The notes: generated from the letters alone by a model not told the origin. A stretch of 44,570 bases of DNA from Pseudobdellovibrionaceae bacterium (GCA_021731025.1 JAKFYD010000009.1:1-44570); one strand, 5' to 3'. Positions 1-8,556 are shown, numbered from the stretch's first letter. Program-made: numbers and translations.

Positions 1-126
1 CTTGGTTCAACAAGTTCCGTAGACTGTTGGTGCGATGGGAAAAGAAGGCAGCCAATTACGAGGCCTGCCTCCACCTTGTGTCTGCAGTCATTGCTTTTAA
101 AGCAGCCGGTGTTTTCGGATAGGCTC
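1..126 (+). mobile_element. Right end of an IS5-family insertion sequence (cut by window edge)
   Basis: The window opens inside an insertion sequence. A transposase C-terminus reads from position 3 to a TAG at 120-122, and the element appears to end at GGCTC (122-126). On the other strand this reads GAGCCTATCCGAAAACACC, which resembles terminal inverted repeats of the IS5 family (IS427-like subgroup), and in such elements the end sits just after the transposase stop. The next three bases (127-129) are TTA, matching the TNA target that this subgroup duplicates. The left end lies outside the window, so neither the matching repeat nor the other target copy can be checked. The insertion interrupts the lectin-like gene that follows. 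Confidence 0.75.
3..122 (+). CDS. IS5-family transposase, C-terminal fragment
   Basis: The frame starting at position 3 gives 39 codons and a TAG stop. The peptide starts WFNKFRRLLVRWEKKAANYE and ends in a hydrophobic stretch rich in Val, Ile and Phe. This matches the conserved C-terminal tail of IS5-family DDE transposases (W-x-N-x-x-R-R-L-x-x-R-x-E, then N-Y-x-A-x-L-H-L), which includes the catalytic Glu region. The rest of the gene is upstream of the window, so it cannot be judged intact. No other frame in this stretch is convincing. Family assignment rests on motif memory, not a search. Confidence 0.75.
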   Translation, partial: WFNKFRRLLVRWEKKAANYEACLHLVSAVIAFKAAGVFG

Positions 127-193
127 TTATCAAGCTGCTACCGATTTCAATACTAATCGTGGTTTTTCCTACACCACATCTAAAAACGAAACC

Positions 194-1990
194 ATGCTTT
201 ATAGCTCTTCTTTAGGAGCCAGGAAGGCTGGTTCTGAGGCCTATTTATTTATTGCTCGTGATTATATGCATCCAGGAAATTTGGCTGATGCCATACTTCG
301 ATTTACCTCTCCTGGTAAAGGTCAACTGGCAATTACGGGTCGAGTTTACGACGTAGATACTTCTTGTGGTGGTGGGACGGCTTCCTCTGGTGTACTTGTA
401 ACAATTAAAAAGAACAGCACCATACTATCACAAAATACGATCTTAAATGGCAATACAACAGGTTTTAATATTAATCTGAGTGTTGCCGTTATTGCTGGCG
501 ATAAAATTGATTTTGTTGTGAATTCACGCGGTGATTGGTCCTGCGACAGTACGGCCATGAATCCAAAAATTGTTTTTACTGGAACTTCAACTTCTCCAGC
601 ACCCGCTCCCGCGCCGGCTCCAGCACCTGCACCCGCTCCTGCGCCGGCTCCAGCACCTGCACCCGCTCCTGCGCCAACACCAGTAGCTTCAATTCCTGCA
701 GGTTACGCATTTAAAACTACAATGAAAGCTGAGCACAGTGGAAAATGTATTGATGCGGGAACAAGCCTCGCAGCTGGTACTGTCGTCACTCAAAAAACAT
801 GTTCAGGTGTAAAAAATCAAAACTTCGCTTATTACAGCAAAGGCAGTGGTTACTATGAGATCCGTGCCGAACACAGCAATAACTGTTTAGCGAATTTAAA
901 TTCCAACACCGCTGATGGAGCACCCCTAGTTCAAGCCGTGTGTAATGGTGGAACTAACCAGCTTTTCCGTCTTGAAGACAAAGGCAGTGGTAAACAAAAA
1001 ATTCATAACAAAGTGAACGACAAGTGTATTGATATCGAAGGAATCTCTACCAATGACGGTGCTAAAGCCTTTTTGTGGACTTGTTGGAGTGGTACAAATG
1101 AAAACTTTTTCATGAGCACATCAGGAACAGTTCCAGCGCCAGCGCCGGCACCGGCACCGGCACCAGCTCCTGCTCCCGCTCCGACTCCGCAAGTTAACAC
1201 TGGAAAAGCTTGGCCGAATGAGCCTACAGGGATGAGCCTGATCAATGATTGTGCGTGGAGCAATTTATGTTTAGGCTGGTTAGATGATTATAAAACCATG
1301 TCTGTTTCCGGAGGAGGCATTCAGCCAGGAAATGGACCAATTTCGCCGCCAAATTCCTTCAAGTATATCCTGTTCCCCAACGCCTCTTCTGGAGGAACTC
1401 AGTTAGATATTAGATTTGCAGGTGTACGTCATATTTTTATCGGGGCAACGATTAAAAATAACGCCGATTTTGTTGGCTATTCTAACGGCAATAACAAAAT
1501 TTTTCTTATTCGCAACAACGAAACCCCCTCCGTCTTAGAGCTATTCACGAACTTGTCTGATGTCGGCACGGCGCCGCCAAAATGGGTCTCTGGGCGTGTT
1601 GGATACAACAATCAAAATAGCGGTGTTCTGAACAATTGCCATCTTCCCTCTGTATCAGGCGATTGTCCAGGTGGAATAAATATGTACCCGAATGTTGCGA
1701 GTGGGAATTGGACAAGAGGTGTTTACCACAAAATCGAAATGGAGTTACAATCGTCCACAACAAACAGTTCAAGAGATGGGATAGTTCGAGTTTGGTTGGA
1801 TGGCACCTTGATCTTATCTCACACGAATGCCAACACTGGTCAATCTCCTTGGAGTTCGATATCAATCACTCCAACCTGGGACGGTCAGGCTGCAGCGTCT
1901 TGCTGGAACGGATCAACAAATATCTATGGGCGTGATTGTTCCAAGCAGTGGGAATGGGAAATTGACCATTTTTATATCAGCGGCAAATGA
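194..1990 (+). CDS. Secreted multidomain lectin-like protein, 5' end removed by IS insertion
   Basis: The 598-codon frame from ATG 194 has three domains separated by two (Ala-Pro)n linkers. Residues 1-134 form a beta-sandwich-like domain of unknown family. Residues about 168-313 form a ricin B-type beta-trefoil (CBM13-like) with three repeats ending in NQNF, NQLF and NENF, variants of the QxW motif. Residues about 336-598 resemble concanavalin-A-like glucanase or polysaccharide-lyase folds (GW, then DCSKQWEWEIDHFYI near the end). The frame stays open upstream to the IS end at 126 with no other start codon. ATG 194 has no Shine-Dalgarno site and no signal peptide follows, so the true start and export signal were probably lost to the insertion. 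It is probably a pseudogene unless transcribed from the IS. The original product was probably a secreted carbohydrate-binding or carbohydrate-degrading protein; the substrate is unknown. Confidence 0.8.
   Translation: MLYSSSLGARKAGSEAYLFIARDYMHPGNLADAILRFTSPGKGQLAITGRVYDVDTSCGGGTASSGVLVTIKKNSTILSQNTILNGNTTGFNINLSVAVIAGDKIDFVVNSRGDWSCDSTAMNPKIVFTGTSTSPAPAPAPAPAPAPAPAPAPAPAPAPAPTPVASIPAGYAFKTTMKAEHSGKCIDAGTSLAAGTVVTQKTCSGVKNQNFAYYSKGSGYYEIRAEHSNNCLANLNSNTADGAPLVQAVCNGGTNQLFRLEDKGSGKQKIHNKVNDKCIDIEGISTNDGAKAFLWTCWSGTNENFFMSTSGTVPAPAPAPAPAPAPAPAPTPQVNTGKAWPNEPTGMSLINDCAWSNLCLGWLDDYKTMSVSGGGIQPGNGPISPPNSFKYILFPNASSGGTQLDIRFAGVRHIFIGATIKNNADFVGYSNGNNKIFLIRNNETPSVLELFTNLSDVGTAPPKWVSGRVGYNNQNSGVLNNCHLPSVSGDCPGGINMYPNVASGNWTRGVYHKIEMELQSSTTNSSRDGIVRVWLDGTLILSHTNANTGQSPWSSISITPTWDGQAAASCWNGSTNIYGRDCSKQWEWEIDHFYISGK
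601..678 (+). repeat. 30-bp tandem repeat encoding an (AP)n linker
   Basis: Two near-identical 30-bp units (601-630 and 631-660, one C/T difference) and a partial third encode Ala-Pro repeats joining the N-terminal domain to the ricin-type domain. A second, less regular (AP)n linker is encoded at about 1131-1190. Such repeats tend to change copy number by slippage, so linker length may differ between strains. Confidence 0.9.
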
Positions 1991-1997
1991 GTTTGGT

Positions 1998-2023
1998 AAA
2001 AGCCGGGCTTTCCCGGCTTTTTT
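1998..2023 (+). terminator. Rho-independent terminator after the lectin-like gene
   Basis: A perfect 10-bp stem (AAAAGCCGGG at 1998-2007, CCCGGCTTTT at 2012-2021) closes a CTTT loop and runs into six T residues (2018-2023). It begins 7 bases after the stop codon at 1990. Confidence 0.92.
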
Positions 2024-2408
2024 ATTTGTGGTAAACAAAATAATGTTTATAATTTTAGTGTCAGTTCAAGATACTTGGTGGATATCTTTTAATGAAAGAT
2101 AGCTCTGACCCACCATATATTTCGATGGAATGGCAAATGGTTTTCAGCCCAATCTTCATCCCGACATCAAAACAATTTTGACCAGGTGAAATCAATGGCC
2201 CATCGATCTGGAAAGCTCAGCTATTGTGGTCATTCAGTGAAAACGACCAAATAGCTTGGCTCTTTTTCCTTCAAGTCCGTACGAAATTTTCACTAGTGTC
2301 CCAAAGTGAAACGCTATGTGACCACGGCTACAATTTTACTTACTTGAAATATACAAATGTTGACGTTCATAATTAAATTGTATGAGAGACTATAAAGAGG
2401 GGTGGCCA
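2024..2408. other. Gene-poor stretch with an imperfect hairpin
   Basis: No convincing gene lies here. An imperfect inverted repeat (AGCTATTGTGGTC at 2219-2231, GACCAAATAGCT at 2245-2256, one extra base in the left arm) is followed by TCTTTTT and could be a weak terminator or a remnant. On the minus strand an open frame from 2216 to 2064 (51 codons, stop at 2061-2063) reads protein-like but lacks a good start and ribosome site. It may be a decayed gene fragment. The left part is scarred by the IS-disrupted neighbour. Confidence 0.5.
2360..2386 (+). promoter_or_regulatory. Possible sigma70-type promoter for the small lipoprotein
   Basis: TTGACG (2360-2365) is followed after 15 bases by TATGAG (2381-2386). 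The spacing is short, so the call is weak. It would place transcription start near 2393, upstream of the AGAGG ribosome site and the TTG start at 2409, and it would exclude the ATG at 2382 as a start codon. Confidence 0.3.
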
Positions 2409-2627
2409 TTGAAAAAGTGGTATTTTATCATTTTTATCATTCTGGTTGCCGGGTTTAATAACTGCTCAAAATTTCAAACACTCATTTCAGAATACAGCTC
2501 TTGGCTTCAAACGGAGTGGATGATGAATCACCCTCCTCAAGCCTTTGACTACGCAGGTGCTACAAACTCGAAATATTCGACCGGCAGTGATGCAGAAACT
2601 CCTTACGAGTTTCGTCCTTGCTCTTAA
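2409..2627 (+). CDS. Small putative lipoprotein, possibly 3'-truncated
   Basis: From the TTG at 2409 the 72-residue product starts MKKWYFIIFIILVAGFNNCS: two lysines, a hydrophobic core and a Cys at residue 19. FNNC is not a textbook lipobox, but variants like this are frequent in Bdellovibrio-type lipoproteins. TTG is preferred over the in-frame ATG at 2382 because AGAGGGG lies just upstream (about 2395-2401) and the peptide from TTG begins exactly as a signal peptide. The mature part (about 53 residues) has no recognised domain. The last 68 bases overlap the 3' end of folE on the other strand, which suggests that the gene lost its original end or that the overlap is a chance read-through. 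Function unknown. Confidence 0.45.
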   Translation: MKKWYFIIFIILVAGFNNCSKFQTLISEYSSWLQTEWMMNHPPQAFDYAGATNSKYSTGSDAETPYEFRPCS

Positions 2628-3198
2628 AATGTCCTCGCAGATCCGAAGTCACTGTCGAAGAATGAGAATCCTGAATCCCCCGAGCAATCACACAAAAATG
2701 TTTCGCGTTCACATGGACCGCGACATGATCTGTTTCTAAAACCAATTGCAAACAATCGGCGATTTGTTTTGTCATTCGCTCTTGCACTTGGGGTCGTCTT
2801 GCAAAAAATTGCACGACGCGATTGATTTTGGAAAGCCCGATCACTTTTCTGTTGGGAATATAGGCGATGCTCGCTAGTCCTTGAATGGGTTGAAAGTGAT
2901 GTTCGCAACAGGACATCACTTCTATATCTTGAATAACGATCATTTGATCGTACTTCATTTTATTTTCGATGGTGGTTATCTTAGGAAAATTGGCGTTGTC
3001 CAATCCGCTGAAGAGCTCGTTGACATACATTTTAGCCATGCGGTGAGGAGTCTCGCTGAGACTATCGTCTTTCAAATCAAGACCCAAGATCGTCATGATC
3101 TTGGCGAAATGAACTTCGATCTCTTTCACTTTTCGTTCGTTGCTAAAACCATTTTTTATAATGGGTGTCGGAATTACTTTTTTTAGAATTTTATCCAT
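2560..3198 (-). CDS. folE: GTP cyclohydrolase I
   Basis: FolE converts GTP to 7,8-dihydroneopterin triphosphate, the first step of tetrahydrofolate synthesis (and of tetrahydropterin and, in some bacteria, queuosine synthesis). At 212 residues the length fits the family. The zinc site is seen as CCEHH near residue 97 and a second Cys in HFCVIARG near residue 168. The RGI...S-S-T-V-T-S-D-L-R-G-F-K stretch near the C-terminus is also typical. The start is the ATG at 3198, with a GAGG ribosome site. It lies 18 bases downstream of the amine oxidase gene on the same strand, so the two probably share a transcript. The tail after ETRKEFL is slightly longer than usual and overlaps the opposing small lipoprotein frame. 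Confidence 0.95.
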   Translation of the reverse strand: MDKILKKVIPTPIIKNGFSNERKVKEIEVHFAKIMTILGLDLKDDSLSETPHRMAKMYVNELFSGLDNANFPKITTIENKMKYDQMIVIQDIEVMSCCEHHFQPIQGLASIAYIPNRKVIGLSKINRVVQFFARRPQVQERMTKQIADCLQLVLETDHVAVHVNAKHFCVIARGIQDSHSSTVTSDLRGHFKSKDETRKEFLHHCRSNISSL

Positions 3199-3216
3199 GA
3201 GGACCTCATAATCCTT

Positions 3217-4725
3217 TTATTCTTTTTTTGCATGAAGTTTCGCATAGACCTGCGAAATTTTTTCAGCGGCCCAGGTTCCCGTTTCCAGTGCTCCACCCCA
3301 GGAAGACCATTCTAGGGGATGAACATAATCGCCAGCAAAGACCAAGCGATTATCAAAATCACCCTCGTTAAAAACGCCACGGTACTTGTAGAATTGATTC
3401 GCGTGGTAATTAAATAGAGCTCCTTGAATCCATTCTCGCTGAGACCAATCAATGAATTGCAAATTCCCGTTCCAATGCGTTCGAAATTTTTTATAAACCG
3501 AACTCATTTCGCTGAGGGCTTCTTCAGACCAAATTCTTGGCCGCTTGTTCCCCTCAGGAAGAGCCCACAGCAATTCGATCTGTTTTGGCAAATGAGAAAC
3601 TTTAATGAGTTGTTGTTTCGTCAATGACTGAGTATGAATCGGTAAGTTCTCACCGATGGCTTCATGATAATTCGATTCTTTCATACCTAAAACAATTTTA
3701 GCATGAGCACTCAGACCAAGCTGGGTAAGAGCTTCTTTTTTAGCTTGGGCCAAAGGCAATTCGACCAAACCTTGAATATTTTTCAGCTGAGTCACAGGCA
3801 CGGCCAAAATTAAAAATTTCGTCGAGATGCGACGAATTCCCCGTGTCGTTTTAAAAACACATTCAAAGTAACCGCCATTTTCTTTGATACTGAGCAAAGC
3901 GGCTTCGGTCTGAACAAGATGATTGGGAATGACTCCAGCAACCCGGTCGTACATAGCCCTGATTAATTTTTGATTGCCTCCTTGAACTTTGTAGACCGAA
4001 GCATTTGTCGCTTCCCGATCCCAAAAGAGCAACCATTGCAGAGCAGAGATCTGATCTTCGTTGGCCGCCATTTCAATGCGAACCCACCGAATCAAAAGCT
4101 GGATCAATTCGGAATCAATCTTCGGTTTTAAACTTTCAAGATAATCTCGAATTTTCCACTGATCAAAACTGAGGGCTAAGGGATGCACGATCACTTGGCT
4201 TGCACCGCGATGATCAGCGAAGAGTTTTAATCGGGTTAAGGACCAATTTTTCAAGTGGGGTTTCAGGAACTGAACAATCTCTTGCTGTGTCACCCACTTT
4301 GTTTTGTAATAAAAAATCTTTTTCTGCGGAACATTAGGCTCGAGCTCATCAATTTCTAATTTGTATTCTTTGGCCAAATTAAAAATGATTTTATGCTTAA
4401 GATCGAAACTTCCCGCTCCTAATTCCAAGCCATTCTTAAATTCCGGTGTCTCTAAGGTGTAAATCCGTCCTCCAACGCGACGGCTGGCTTCAAAAACTCG
4501 GTAAGGAATGCGCTTCTTTTTTAAATAATGAGCCGCTGCAAGGCCGGCTGACCCAGCGCCAACGATTACAACCTCGTTGTCATAGAATTTTTTATCAACG
4601 TCGAAATAGCTGTCCAGAACAGCGCAAGAAGGCAAAACCATTGAACTGCCAGCAGCCACCCCAATCTGGGCGGCCCCAACTAGAAATTCCCGTCGAGTTT
4701 TTTGAGCTGTTCGTTTTCGCGTCAC
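3217..4725 (-). CDS. Tat-exported flavin-containing amine oxidase
   Basis: The 502-residue protein starts with a twin-arginine signal (TRREFLVGAAQ, residues 10-20) followed by a hydrophobic stretch and LPSC, which may be a lipobox at Cys34. The product would then be folded with FAD in the cytoplasm, exported by Tat and perhaps lipid-anchored. The FAD-binding Rossmann motif is VIVGAGSAGLAAAHYL (about residues 53-68), with the acidic end of the second strand and the RVGGR motif after it. The C-terminal FAD motif (LVFAGDYVHPLEWSSWGGA) is also present. This is the monoamine oxidase/flavin amine oxidase family; the substrate is not predictable. It is upstream of folE in a probable operon. TatA is encoded elsewhere in the window (27544-27795). 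Confidence 0.88.
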   Translation of the reverse strand: MTRKRTAQKTRREFLVGAAQIGVAAGSSMVLPSCAVLDSYFDVDKKFYDNEVVIVGAGSAGLAAAHYLKKKRIPYRVFEASRRVGGRIYTLETPEFKNGLELGAGSFDLKHKIIFNLAKEYKLEIDELEPNVPQKKIFYYKTKWVTQQEIVQFLKPHLKNWSLTRLKLFADHRGASQVIVHPLALSFDQWKIRDYLESLKPKIDSELIQLLIRWVRIEMAANEDQISALQWLLFWDREATNASVYKVQGGNQKLIRAMYDRVAGVIPNHLVQTEAALLSIKENGGYFECVFKTTRGIRRISTKFLILAVPVTQLKNIQGLVELPLAQAKKEALTQLGLSAHAKIVLGMKESNYHEAIGENLPIHTQSLTKQQLIKVSHLPKQIELLWALPEGNKRPRIWSEEALSEMSSVYKKFRTHWNGNLQFIDWSQREWIQGALFNYHANQFYKYRGVFNEGDFDNRLVFAGDYVHPLEWSSWGGALETGTWAAEKISQVYAKLHAKKE

Positions 4726-4874
4726 ATCCCCACCTTAAAACGAAGCCGCATTTCTGACAATTTTTATTCGGTAAATAGTGAGACCGTCCCAAAAATCAAA
4801 TCTCGACCGAGTAATGCTGCGTTATACAGAGAAAAACATCAATTTCTGCAGCAAGAAAGATTAGATTCTCCCCT

Positions 4875-6662
4875 ATGCCGTCCCAGCAAAGCCCTTCATT
4901 ACTTCATCTGATAGCCTTTCATCGCTTGCGCTATCGCTATTTGATTTTATTGGCCTCTTTTGCAGGCTCTCTGTTTGGGATTTTTGCTCCTTACTTTCAA
5001 AAAGAATTTGTCGATGCCTTGACCGGCGAAACAGGATCTAAATTGCATTTTCTGAATGTCTTTAATCCTTGGATCTATATAGGTCTTGCTTTTTTAAGTT
5101 ACCTGATTGCTCAAGCCTTCTCGCTGTGGACCAACTATCTTGGGGCCCGTGAAGCCATCATCATGCAAAGAATTCTTTCCGATAAGCTCTATGAAAAAAT
5201 GCTCAGCTTAAAAGTGGATACCTTAAGTCAGCGGCCCTTGGGTGAAATCGTCTCTATTTACGCAACCGATGTTCAAGGAAGCACAGTTTTTCTTGATCAG
5301 ACTTTACCAACAGGGGCCACAACCCTGTTCCCTCTCATTCTGACTCCTTTCATTCTCATTTTTATGTTCGACACTCCTTTGTGGCCGACCTTTTTGACAA
5401 TGTTTTTGGTTTCGGCTCTCAACACGGGTTTAGCTTTTCGCCAATCAAAATTCTTTTTTCTGTACAAACAATTGGCGGCCGAGCGCATTGGTATCGTCAA
5501 TGAATGGATTCAAAACATTCGCACTCTTCGAGTCCTGGGATGGACAAAGCATTTCGAAAAAACCATTTACAACAAGCGCGTTGTTGAAACCGAAAATCGC
5601 ATGCGCATGCTCACCAATGGCCAGGTGATGAATTCGATCTCTTCCAGTTTCACTTTTTTATTGAATATTCTGACCTTGGGAGTTCTGGTTTTTGTTTCAA
5701 AACAAAAACTCACTTCCGGAGAAATTCTCGCTCTTCTATGGATCCTGGGAGTTTTTCTGACTCGCCCTTTCCGACAGATGCCTTGGTTTTTTACATTTGC
5801 CTTTGATTCATGGACTTCATTGAAAAGACTGCAAGACTTTTTCAGCACTCGCAATGTTTTAACCGAGGCCGTCCCTTCTTTACAACAACCACAACCTGCA
5901 GCGCAGGTTTCCTCTGAACCTGTGCTTGAAGTTAAAAATTTAAATTTGAAAATTGGAAAGCATCCTATTCTCAGTCATATTTCATTGAGTCTGCGGCCCA
6001 AAGAATTCGTGGCTGTCGTCGGTGATGTTGGCTCTGGAAAAAGTCTTTTGTTGCTTTCGCTGTTGGGTGAGACCGGGGCCCACATGGAATCTTTTAAAAT
6101 TAAACAGGGTTTAAAATTAGCCTTTGTCCCCCAAGAGGGCTTTATCATGTCAGCCAATCTGAGAGATAATATTATTTTTGATTACGATCAAAGCTCAAGT
6201 CATGACCAGAAAGTTTTAGATTGTTTAAGCGCCTGCGAATTTCACTTGACCCAAGAAAGAACTGAAAATGGTCTCGAGACCATGATTGGTGAACGCGGGG
6301 TCAATCTTTCTGGCGGTCAAAAGCAAAGGGTCAGTTTAGCCCGTGTGGACTGCAGCGATGCCGATATTCTTTTGCTGGATGATTGTTTTAGCGCCTTGGA
6401 TGTCGATACTGAAAAACGCATTATGGATAAACTGATTTCACAGCGTTGGAAAAACAAAACGAAATTATTGGTCACCCATCGATTGACGGTGTTGGAAAAA
6501 GTAGATCGCATTTTATTTTTAGATTCAGGTCGCATTCTTGCGGAAGGCACTTTTTACGATCTGCTCGAGCAATCGGAAAAATTTCGCGAATTCACCCGTT
6601 CCGTAAACCACGAACACACAAAGGAGATTCATGTCGAAGGATCTAACCTTCAAGGAAACTGA
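4875..6662 (+). CDS. ABC exporter half-transporter, ABCC-like, degenerate-site subunit
   Basis: An N-terminal membrane domain (about residues 20-310, several hydrophobic helices) is fused to an ATPase domain (about 350-580). Walker A is GDVGSGKS (near 384), the signature is LSGGQ preceded by GERGVN (near 477), and the switch is THR (near 534). Walker B reads LLLDDCFSALD, with Asp in place of the catalytic Glu, as in NBD1 of ABCC/MRP-type proteins. ATP hydrolysis at its own Walker site should be weak, so it needs a partner. The next gene overlaps its 3' end by 32 bases and supplies the complementary half. The pair probably forms a heterodimeric exporter in the inner membrane; the substrate is unknown. 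The start ATG at 4875 has no clear Shine-Dalgarno sequence. Confidence 0.9.
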   Translation: MPSQQSPSLLHLIAFHRLRYRYLILLASFAGSLFGIFAPYFQKEFVDALTGETGSKLHFLNVFNPWIYIGLAFLSYLIAQAFSLWTNYLGAREAIIMQRILSDKLYEKMLSLKVDTLSQRPLGEIVSIYATDVQGSTVFLDQTLPTGATTLFPLILTPFILIFMFDTPLWPTFLTMFLVSALNTGLAFRQSKFFFLYKQLAAERIGIVNEWIQNIRTLRVLGWTKHFEKTIYNKRVVETENRMRMLTNGQVMNSISSSFTFLLNILTLGVLVFVSKQKLTSGEILALLWILGVFLTRPFRQMPWFFTFAFDSWTSLKRLQDFFSTRNVLTEAVPSLQQPQPAAQVSSEPVLEVKNLNLKIGKHPILSHISLSLRPKEFVAVVGDVGSGKSLLLLSLLGETGAHMESFKIKQGLKLAFVPQEGFIMSANLRDNIIFDYDQSSSHDQKVLDCLSACEFHLTQERTENGLETMIGERGVNLSGGQKQRVSLARVDCSDADILLLDDCFSALDVDTEKRIMDKLISQRWKNKTKLLVTHRLTVLEKVDRILFLDSGRILAEGTFYDLLEQSEKFREFTRSVNHEHTKEIHVEGSNLQGN

Positions 6663-8508
6663 TTCTCAAAGCGAGGCTCTGTTTTCTAAAAATGTGATTG
6701 ATACACTTTGGATGTCTTATCGTCCCTATGCGGGGCGAATCCTATCGGTTTTGATCTTGGGCTTTCTTGGTCGAGCTTTGCTTTTAGGAAATGCAAACAT
6801 CATTGGTTTATGGGTGGACAGCCTTTGCAAAACGCCGCAGATTTGTCGACCCCTTCCTGGCTTTGCACAAACCTGGGGTTCTCGGGAATTTCTTTTAACA
6901 TTAGCCATTATGGGGCTGACCGGCTTTCTTTTCACTTTGCTTTTTCGCATTTTATTTTCACGCTTATCGGCCCAAGCCGTTTCTTCAATCTATGATGAAG
7001 TGACTTTACGAGTTTCCCGATTTCCCATGTCCTTCTTCGACAAAACCCCCACAGGGCGAATCATCACTCGCTTTTCCAGTGACTATGGAAATGTGTTTCG
7101 TTTGTTCGGTGGCCCCTTGGCCGAGTTTCTAGCCATCATTTTCGATTTACTTTCCATGGTGGTTCTGGTCACTATCGCAAGTCCCTACTATCTCATTTCG
7201 GTTGTGCTGATTGCGATCCTGAACGCTTTTGTTTTTCATCGGAATAAAAATAAACTTCGTCAAACCCGAAGACTTCTTTCGTCCAGTCGTTCCCCATCGA
7301 TCGCTCACTTTGCCGAGACCACCCAAGGGGCCAGCATCATCCGCAGTTTTCATCGGGAAAAAGTATTTCAAAATCGATTTCGGGATTTGGATGCTTATTT
7401 TCTGAATCAAAAGATGAACACTTTGAAAAAAATCATTTCCTTTTCTTTTCAGATGAACAGCTTGTCTGCGCTTTTACTTTTACTGACAGGGACCATGGCA
7501 TATTTTTTGGTGCAAAAGGGAATTGTCAGCGTGGGCTCTATCGGCGTGGCTTTTGGTTTTATCATTCTCTCTGGAAATACCATTCAAATGTTTTTCGAGT
7601 GGCTTTCTCAATTTGAAGAAGCCCTTATTGGTGTGGAAAGATTAGATCGATATCTTCGCCAACCTCTCGAGACCGGAAATCAACTTCCGTCCTCGGCCAA
7701 ATTCCCTACGGGACATCCAGTGGCTCAAGCAGAAACTGAAAAACGGGGCGCTGCCCCTCTGACGATACAAAAAAATATTAAATTAGAAATTAAGGATCTT
7801 TGGTTCAAGTATAACGTTCAAGGGCCATGGGTTTTAAAGAATTTAAATATCGAAATTAAACCCGGCGAAAAAATTGGTGTTGTCGGTCGCACCGGCAGTG
7901 GTAAGTCCAGTCTTGTTCAAGCTCTTTTTTATCTCTATCCCATCGACCGAGGACAAATTAAAATTGGCGAATTCATTCCCAAACTCGATATGAATTCTTC
8001 GGGGGTCGACTTAACTCGATACCGTCAATTGATTTCCTACATTTCTCAGGATCCTACCCTTTTCCAGGGCAGTTTACGAGAGAACGTGGACATGGATCAG
8101 CTCTGCACCGATGAAGAAATTTGGCAGGCTCTTGACCGCGTCGATCTGAAAAGCTGGCTCAAATCGATGGGACAAAATCTTGAGTTCCGCATTGAAGAGC
8201 GAGGAAAAAATCTTTCCCTGGGTGAAAAACAATTGCTGTGCATGGCCCGAGCTCTTTTAAAAAAAGCACCTCTGGTTGTTATGGACGAGGCCACAAGCTC
8301 GGTCGATCCCCAATCCGAAGAGATTTTGGTCAAAGCCACCGAGGAATTTTTTGCCGATCGCACACAAATTATTATTGCTCATCGATTATCAACACTGAAA
8401 AAATGTCATCGCATTCTGTGGCTAGACCGAGGTGAAGTTAAAAAATTCGGGCCGACAAGCCAAGTCCTTCCCGAGTTTGAATCTCAGTCCATGATGGATT
8501 TGGCTTGA
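6631..8508 (+). CDS. ABC exporter half-transporter, catalytic-site subunit
   Basis: This 625-residue membrane-ATPase fusion has Walker A GRTGSGKSS (near residue 420), Walker B VVMDEATSSVD with the catalytic Glu (near 550), and the switch AHR (near 584). The signature is LSLGE rather than LSGGQ. Thus its own Walker site is canonical while its signature is altered, the mirror of the preceding subunit. In a dimer, the site built from this Walker A/B and the partner's LSGGQ is the active one. The reading frame starts inside the upstream gene (32-base overlap), and AAGGAG precedes ATG 6631, so the subunits are made together. Membrane helices lie in about residues 30-320. Substrate unknown. Confidence 0.9.
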   Translation: MSKDLTFKETDSQSEALFSKNVIDTLWMSYRPYAGRILSVLILGFLGRALLLGNANIIGLWVDSLCKTPQICRPLPGFAQTWGSREFLLTLAIMGLTGFLFTLLFRILFSRLSAQAVSSIYDEVTLRVSRFPMSFFDKTPTGRIITRFSSDYGNVFRLFGGPLAEFLAIIFDLLSMVVLVTIASPYYLISVVLIAILNAFVFHRNKNKLRQTRRLLSSSRSPSIAHFAETTQGASIIRSFHREKVFQNRFRDLDAYFLNQKMNTLKKIISFSFQMNSLSALLLLLTGTMAYFLVQKGIVSVGSIGVAFGFIILSGNTIQMFFEWLSQFEEALIGVERLDRYLRQPLETGNQLPSSAKFPTGHPVAQAETEKRGAAPLTIQKNIKLEIKDLWFKYNVQGPWVLKNLNIEIKPGEKIGVVGRTGSGKSSLVQALFYLYPIDRGQIKIGEFIPKLDMNSSGVDLTRYRQLISYISQDPTLFQGSLRENVDMDQLCTDEEIWQALDRVDLKSWLKSMGQNLEFRIEERGKNLSLGEKQLLCMARALLKKAPLVVMDEATSSVDPQSEEILVKATEEFFADRTQIIIAHRLSTLKKCHRILWLDRGEVKKFGPTSQVLPEFESQSMMDLA

Positions 8509-8556
8509 GTTAAATTCCCTAAGAGGGTATCTCTGTAAAAAGGCAGAGGACTTAAC

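Noticed and set aside
601-678. Short regular repeats as a possible CRISPR array
   Set aside because: The repeats are contiguous, without spacers, and encode an in-frame linker.
1003-1263. Minus-strand frame across the second Ala-Pro linker reading Gly-Ala repeats
   Set aside because: It is the antisense shadow of the (AP)n coding repeat; no start site or independent support.
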